Shown here: one piece after another, positions 5,994 through 9,467 of the stretch
Position numbering within the stretch: the stretch's first letter is position 1
How the letters are laid out: each line of letters begins with the position of its first letter
DNA from: Chitinophagales bacterium
GTDB taxonomy: Bacteria; Bacteroidota; Bacteroidia; Chitinophagales; Chitinophagaceae
Assembly: GCA_013297585.1 (NCBI GenBank)
Contig: JAAFHG010000118.1
Coordinates: 1-9,467, forward strand
Reading direction: 5' to 3'
DNA length: 9,467 nt
Program-made: the position numbers and the translations under genes
The notes under the pieces: model-generated
What the model saw: only the letters and a program-made list of their open reading frames with translations
The model's database searches: none
What the model was told of the DNA's origin: nothing

Positions 5994-7699
5994 TAGTTAA
6001 CCGTTTTATTTTTAAAAGAAGATTTTGGCAAAGTATCATCTAGCTTTTTCACCACTTGAGCACTTAATTTATCCGCAACTTCTACAGCACCATAAGCATT
6101 TAACAACCCGCCAGTTTTGCAAAGGCTGCCCAATGGCACTTCTTGTTTTACACCTTCTTTATTAGGCTTTAACGTAGTAACGCCTGTACCTAAACTTGTA
6201 GCACTTGCACTGATGGCCTGTTTTACTTGGTCAGCAGTCAATTTAGGAAAATAAGAACGAATTAAGCCAGCTAAACCAGCAACAACAGGGCTTGCCATAC
6301 TTGTACCATCTTCAAAACCATAGCTATTACCGCCTGGTAAAGTGCTGTAAATTTGGCTACCAGGTGCAAAAACATCTACCCCATTTTTGCCATAATTACT
6401 AAAAAATGCAGTATAACTATTCGCAAATGAAGGATCGCTACTAGCACCTACAGTAATCACATTTTTAGCTACCGTACCATCTAAAAAAGTTGTAGAAGGA
6501 TAATTGTTGGTGCTATCAATATTTTTAGAGTCGTTACCTGCAGCGTGTACAATTAAAACATCTTTTGTAGCAGCATATTTAATGGCTTCATCTACCCATT
6601 TTTTATCAGGTGAAAAACTTTTGCCAAAACTCATATTAATCACTTTTGCACCATTATCTACCGCATAACGAATGGCCAAAGCAATGTCTTTATCGTATTC
6701 ATCACCATCGGGCACCGCTCTTACCATCATCACTTTTACGTTATCTGCTATCCCATCCATACCTACACCATTATTACGGCTTGCGCCAATAATGCCACTA
6801 ACATGCGTACCGTGCATACTACCTGTACCCATCACATCTTTATTTCCATAAAACTTATCGTCAATATCTGCGGGATTGTCTTTTATAATTTCAGCACGTA
6901 TATCCGTTGGCACTTTCTCTTTTGCAGCCATTTCGTCTTCCATTCTTGCTACTTCGTCTTTAATCATTTGCACCACCAATGTATTTTTTGCCTCACTACC
7001 TAAACCTACCATTTTCATTAGATTCAAGAATTTGGTCTTTGCCATTTTGCCTTCGCTTGTTTGCAATTCAAATTTCTCAAGTTCTTCTGATGTATATTCT
7101 TGTTGTTTAGATTCTTTTTTAATGATTGAATCCATGGCTATTAAACTGCCTCTTATTCTTTGCATCATTGGCAATTGGGCTACATTGTCTGGCGAAGGTT
7201 CTATTTCGGCTGCCGCTTGTTGCCACATTTTGTAGCGATATTTTTCTTCGGATGACAAACTATTTTCATCAATTATTTTACCCTCGTATAATACTTTATA
7301 CCCATGATAAACCCTCGCTTTTTCCGATGATGCTTTTTCTACATTTCTACCATCTTTACCACCCAAAAAGTTCCAGCCATAGTAATCATCTACATAACCA
7401 TTGCCATCATCATCAATACCATTGTTAGGAATTTCTTTTAAGTTATGCCAAAGCACAGATTTCAAATCTTCATGTGTGGTATCAACACCCGAATCTATCA
7501 CTGCGACAATTATGGGCGTACTTTTTTTATTTTTCAGTAACTGATATGCTTTATTCAAACTTATACCAGCCACACCATCGGTTGCTTTATCTTTTAAATA
7601 CCAAGTCTTTAGCGAATCTTTATTTAACTGGCGTAAACTGCTTTGCGCAGATGCAACTGATAATCCAAAACCAACCGTAATTAATAATAAGTACCTCAT
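5993..7699 (-). CDS. Exported S8 (subtilisin-like) serine peptidase with a long insert before the catalytic His
   Basis: This is a subtilase that cleaves peptide bonds outside the cytoplasm, in the periplasm or beyond. The correct start is the ATG at 7699, giving 568 residues and a signal peptide that begins MRYLLLITVGFGLSVASAQ with a likely cut near ASA-Q. A longer frame starts with a TTG at 7720, but that codon lies inside a probable promoter element. Numbered from the ATG, the triad is Asp69 in AVIDSGVD, His296 in MHGTHVSG and Ser467 in GTSMASP. Asn389 in AAGND forms the oxyanion hole. Asp and His are 227 residues apart, against about 32 in subtilisin. The insert begins after an acidic DDDGNGYVDD stretch (possible calcium site) and is mostly charged, helix-like sequence. 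From memory, Bacteroidota relatives share this insert, so the protein looks full length and active. No C-terminal type IX sorting domain is evident. It overlaps the DinB-like gene by one base. Confidence 0.92.
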   Translation of the reverse strand: MRYLLLITVGFGLSVASAQSSLRQLNKDSLKTWYLKDKATDGVAGISLNKAYQLLKNKKSTPIIVAVIDSGVDTTHEDLKSVLWHNLKEIPNNGIDDDGNGYVDDYYGWNFLGGKDGRNVEKASSEKARVYHGYKVLYEGKIIDENSLSSEEKYRYKMWQQAAAEIEPSPDNVAQLPMMQRIRGSLIAMDSIIKKESKQQEYTSEELEKFELQTSEGKMAKTKFLNLMKMVGLGSEAKNTLVVQMIKDEVARMEDEMAAKEKVPTDIRAEIIKDNPADIDDKFYGNKDVMGTGSMHGTHVSGIIGASRNNGVGMDGIADNVKVMMVRAVPDGDEYDKDIALAIRYAVDNGAKVINMSFGKSFSPDKKWVDEAIKYAATKDVLIVHAAGNDSKNIDSTNNYPSTTFLDGTVAKNVITVGASSDPSFANSYTAFFSNYGKNGVDVFAPGSQIYSTLPGGNSYGFEDGTSMASPVVAGLAGLIRSYFPKLTADQVKQAISASATSLGTGVTTLKPNKEGVKQEVPLGSLCKTGGLLNAYGAVEVADKLSAQVVKKLDDTLPKSSFKNKTVN

Positions 7700-7717
7700 G
7701 TTTAATAGTTGTATCTG

Positions 7718-7725
7718 CAAATATG
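7718..7725 (-). promoter_or_regulatory. Probable -7 promoter element for the S8 peptidase gene
   Basis: On the minus strand this reads CATATTTG, one mismatch from the Bacteroidota -7 consensus TAnnTTTG. It lies 18 bases before the ATG at 7699. It overlaps the TTG at 7720-7718 that would otherwise be the upstream start, which argues that translation begins at 7699. No clear TTG partner is seen at the expected distance. Confidence 0.35.
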
Positions 7726-7795
7726 CTGAAAAGGCTGTTTGTAAACTTAGCGTTACCTTTTTTTAATAAAAATTTGGGATTAGTGACCAGGCAGC

Positions 7796-8095
7796 TTACT
7801 TATAGGGATTTTTCTTTGGATGTATTCTTGTGTCGTAAAGGTTCACTATTTCAATTCACTTTCCTTCTATACGATAATAAACTCTATTATGTTTGGTGAG
7901 TAAAAACGATTTTGCACCTTCTATTTTTTCTGAAGAAATGCCTATTAAAGGTTGATTTGCTAAAGTATCTAAACGTACGTCTAATTGAGCTATCAATTGA
8001 TCTGCCACTTGCTTACCACATTTTTCTTCAACGTACCGTAGTGTTTTCTTAAGCTTGTTTATAAAGCGTCGTTTTAAAATTATTTGGTACGCCAT
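7796..8095 (-). pseudogene. Full-length RelE/ParE toxin reading frame interrupted by one TGA at 7856-7858
   Basis: Reading straight through the TGA in the same frame gives 20 more codons, the first being the TGA itself. The next nineteen encode IEIVNLYDTRIHPKKNPYK, and a TAA follows at 7796-7798. The piece contains the DTRxxPKK ending that I recognise as the usual C-terminus of this toxin family, and it brings the total to 99 codons, the normal size. No insertion or deletion is needed, because both parts are in one frame. A single base change (for example CGA or AGA to TGA) explains the interruption. Every other stop codon visible in this window is TAA or TAG, and Trp is encoded by TGG, so UGA reassignment is unlikely. 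A sequencing error is the main alternative. Confidence 0.8.
7856..8095 (-). CDS. RelE/ParE-family toxin, truncated at 79 residues by an in-frame TGA
   Basis: This is the toxin of a type II toxin-antitoxin pair. RelE/ParE-fold toxins either cleave mRNA on ribosomes or poison DNA gyrase, and which applies here cannot be told. The product starts MAYQIILKRRFINKLKKTL and continues with a two-helix region and the strands around QPLIGISSEKIEGAKSFLLT and KHNRVYYRIEGK, all typical of the Bacteroidota branch of the family. It stops after YYRIEGK, about 20 residues short of the normal length of roughly 95-100. The missing C-terminal strand and tail are encoded in the same frame just beyond the TGA (see the 7796-8095 entry). 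The ATG at 8095 lies inside the end of the antitoxin gene, giving a 16-bp overlap typical of such pairs. Since the last strand normally completes the sheet and holds active-site residues, the truncated product is probably inactive. Confidence 0.85.
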   Translation of the reverse strand: MAYQIILKRRFINKLKKTLRYVEEKCGKQVADQLIAQLDVRLDTLANQPLIGISSEKIEGAKSFLLTKHNRVYYRIEGK

Positions 8096-8322
8096 CTTGC
8101 TGTTTCCTTTTTGTATTCATCTAAAGACACGGTGTCTTCACCAAAGGGTTCTTTCATCAAATTAGATAGCTCCTCAAAATCTTCTTTTGACAAACTATTA
8201 GTTACATCAGCTATATTTTTTTGAGTAAAATAATTTACTTCTGAATTTAAGAGCGTTAGCAAGCTTTCATCTTCTATTAGTTGAATTTTATCAATAAGTG
8301 TTTGTTTTAAAGTAGAAGTCAT
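8080..8322 (-). CDS. Antitoxin of the RelE/ParE-type module
   Basis: This small acidic protein of 80 residues sits directly upstream of the toxin gene and overlaps it by 16 bp, the arrangement of a type II antitoxin that binds and neutralises its toxin. From the ATG at 8322, residues 1-30 are predicted helical and begin MTSTLKQTLIDKIQLIED. The C-terminal part contains SKEDFEELSNLMKEPFGE (45-62) followed by SLDEYKKETARWRTK (66-80), an ending common in Bacteroidota antitoxins paired with this toxin branch. A longer frame reaches a TTG at 8340, but that TTG overlaps a probable promoter element, so the ATG is preferred. No obvious ribbon-helix-helix or helix-turn-helix DNA-binding domain can be named from the sequence. 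Thirty-five bases separate it from the dnaE stop codon. The frame looks intact. Confidence 0.8.
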   Translation of the reverse strand: MTSTLKQTLIDKIQLIEDESLLTLLNSEVNYFTQKNIADVTNSLSKEDFEELSNLMKEPFGEDTVSLDEYKKETARWRTK

Positions 8323-8337
8323 AACTAATGATTTTAC

Positions 8338-8369
8338 CAAATTTACAATTACAATATTTACGCTGTCAA
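8338..8369 (-). promoter_or_regulatory. Probable Bacteroidota-type promoter for the toxin-antitoxin pair
   Basis: On the minus strand the -7 element reads TAAATTTG (8345-8338), an exact match to TAnnTTTG. A TTG sits at 8369-8367, 21 bases upstream, within the 17-23 spacing reported for this phylum. The -33 part lies inside the last codons of dnaE. The -7 element lies 15 bases ahead of the antitoxin ATG, implying a very short leader. This would let the module be expressed independently of dnaE. Confidence 0.5.
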
Positions 8370-9467
8370 CCCTACATTAATTTCAATATCCAGATTATTC
8401 AATAAAAACTCTGCCATGTCTTCATTCATGGTAAAGCCTTTATCGGTTGTATACATACTTATTTTTATATTATCTCTTGGTTCTATTACATTAAACTTCA
8501 GCGATGATTTGCCTGGATTATTTTTTACGTTGGTACTTATAAAATCAACAAATTCACCAGAGATAGCCGCAGGATGCAAATTAATTTCGATGCTTTTGGT
8601 GAGGTTTTGTTTAGCTGTTTCTAACAACGTAATACTACCCACTTTAAACTCAAACGAATCGGCTTTCCATGATGCTTTAAAAAAGCCATTTACCAATATA
8701 TTTTTACCTTTATCTAGGTAATGTTGAAACTTCATATAATCATCACTCCAAAGAGCTATTTCGGTTTTACCACTAAAATCTTCTATGGTTAAAATACCAA
8801 AGTTTCTACCCGTTTTTGTGGTTCTGTGTTGTGCATCTATAACCAATCCTGCAATCCTAAAAGGCTTGCCCACATTGCTTTGCATTAAAGTATTACTTTC
8901 TTTTACTTCGTTAAAATCGCTTAGCTGCATAATACCATAATACTTCATCTCAAATTTAAAATGGTCTAGCGGATGACCGCTCATAAACATGCCTGTTACA
9001 TCTTTCTCATAGCCCAATTTCTCCGTCAAGCTCCATTCTTCACATGGTGCAATTTTTGGCGTAGGAATATTCATTTCTGATGGCAAATCGCCAAACAAAG
9101 TATTGGTAGTACCAGTTGCTAGCTCTTGTGTTACCTGACCATAACCAATCATTTTTTCTAACCCACTAATTCTCTCGCCATCTGGAATATTGAAGTACTG
9201 TGCTCTGTGAAACTGCGTAAAACAATCGAAACCACCACTATATACAATGCTTTCAAGTGATTTTTTGTTTACACTTCTAGATACTGATCTTTTGATAAAA
9301 TCAAAAATATCTAGGTAAGCACCATTTTGTTTTCTTTCGGCAATAATGCTATCAACGGCTACATCACCTGCACCTTTTAAGCCACCTAAGCCAAACCTAA
9401 TTTCGCCACGGCTATTTACAGCAAAGCCTTTCAGCGATTCATTTACATCTGGCCCAAGCACTTTAAT
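8358..9467 (-). CDS. dnaE: DNA polymerase III subunit alpha, C-terminal 369 residues (5' part beyond the right edge)
   Basis: This is the C-terminal portion of the replicative DNA polymerase catalytic subunit. The frame is open through the right edge of the window, where it reads IKVLGPDVNES. The GTG at 9461 is an internal Val codon, not a start. Visible parts are the helix-hairpin-helix region FGLGGLKGAGDVAVDSIIAER (about 26-46 of this fragment), then the conserved EKDVTGMFMSGHPLDHF. Next comes the OB-fold domain around FRIAGLVIDAQHRTTKTGR, with GILTIEDFSGKTEIALW, which binds single-stranded DNA, and finally a C-terminal tail domain. The catalytic PHP and palm regions lie outside the window. 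The stop codon is TAA at 8360-8358. No terminator follows, so transcription may read into the antitoxin gene 35 bases later. Confidence 0.95.
   Translation of the reverse strand: MKVLGPDVNESLKGFAVNSRGEIRFGLGGLKGAGDVAVDSIIAERKQNGAYLDIFDFIKRSVSRSVNKKSLESIVYSGGFDCFTQFHRAQYFNIPDGERISGLEKMIGYGQVTQELATGTTNTLFGDLPSEMNIPTPKIAPCEEWSLTEKLGYEKDVTGMFMSGHPLDHFKFEMKYYGIMQLSDFNEVKESNTLMQSNVGKPFRIAGLVIDAQHRTTKTGRNFGILTIEDFSGKTEIALWSDDYMKFQHYLDKGKNILVNGFFKASWKADSFEFKVGSITLLETAKQNLTKSIEINLHPAAISGEFVDFISTNVKNNPGKSSLKFNVIEPRDNIKISMYTTDKGFTMNEDMAEFLLNNLDIEINVGLTA

Noticed and set aside
7721..7795. Possible terminator after the toxin gene (A/T runs around 7757-7775)
   Set aside because: Only an AT-only, poorly paired structure can be drawn, with no GC stem.
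7856..7858. UGA reassigned to an amino acid, as in some reduced genomes
   Set aside because: Tryptophan is encoded by TGG, no other gene here contains an internal TGA, and other features indicate ordinary Bacteroidota.
9459..9461. GTG as the start of the gene at the right edge
   Set aside because: The frame is open upstream to the window edge and encodes the conserved IKVLGPDVN stretch of DnaE, so the GTG is an internal valine codon.

Overview
The window looks like a chromosomal segment of a low-G+C member of the Bacteroidota, probably in the Chitinophagaceae/Sphingobacteriia neighbourhood. Reasons: the proteins resemble Bacteroidota families (a secreted S8 peptidase with a long insert between the catalytic Asp and His, a VWA protein of the type starting MIGxRF, a short RelE/ParE-like toxin ending in a DTRxxPKK tail). 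Starts generally lack strong Shine-Dalgarno sequences. Several upstream regions carry the Bacteroidota -7 promoter element TAnnTTTG or a near match. Species cannot be named from the sequence alone.

Layout from left to right. Positions 1-562 (minus) hold the N-terminal half of the pyruvate dehydrogenase E1 alpha subunit. About 400 bp of non-coding DNA follows. A VWA-domain protein (964-2061, plus) then converges on a glycosyltransferase, with the two stop codons overlapping by 4 bp. Positions 2058-4358 (minus) hold a two-gene, very AT-rich polysaccharide unit: a Wzx-like flippase followed by a family 2 glycosyltransferase. Diverging from it is an SPFH/Band 7 membrane protein (4489-5421, plus), which ends at a strong bidirectional terminator. 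On the other side of that terminator lies a minus-strand pair, an exported S8 serine protease (start 7699) and a DinB-superfamily protein, joined by a TAATG stop/start overlap.

The right end is the 3' third of dnaE (DNA polymerase III alpha, minus), followed by a small toxin-antitoxin module: an antitoxin (8080-8322) and a RelE/ParE-family toxin. The toxin frame is broken by a single in-frame TGA at 7856-7858. The same frame continues beyond it and encodes the family's usual C-terminal strand and DTR-x-x-PKK tail up to a TAA at 7796. The module therefore appears to be a recently inactivated toxin beside an intact antitoxin, and it has its own probable promoter inside the end of dnaE.

The genes mostly serve unrelated housekeeping roles (central carbon metabolism, DNA replication, envelope biology, proteolysis). 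I did not find a convincing undescribed multi-gene system. The most informative observation is the nonsense-interrupted toxin. Lesser ones are the coupled protease/DinB pair, the orphan VWA and SPFH genes without their common partners, and the homopolymer-rich flippase gene.
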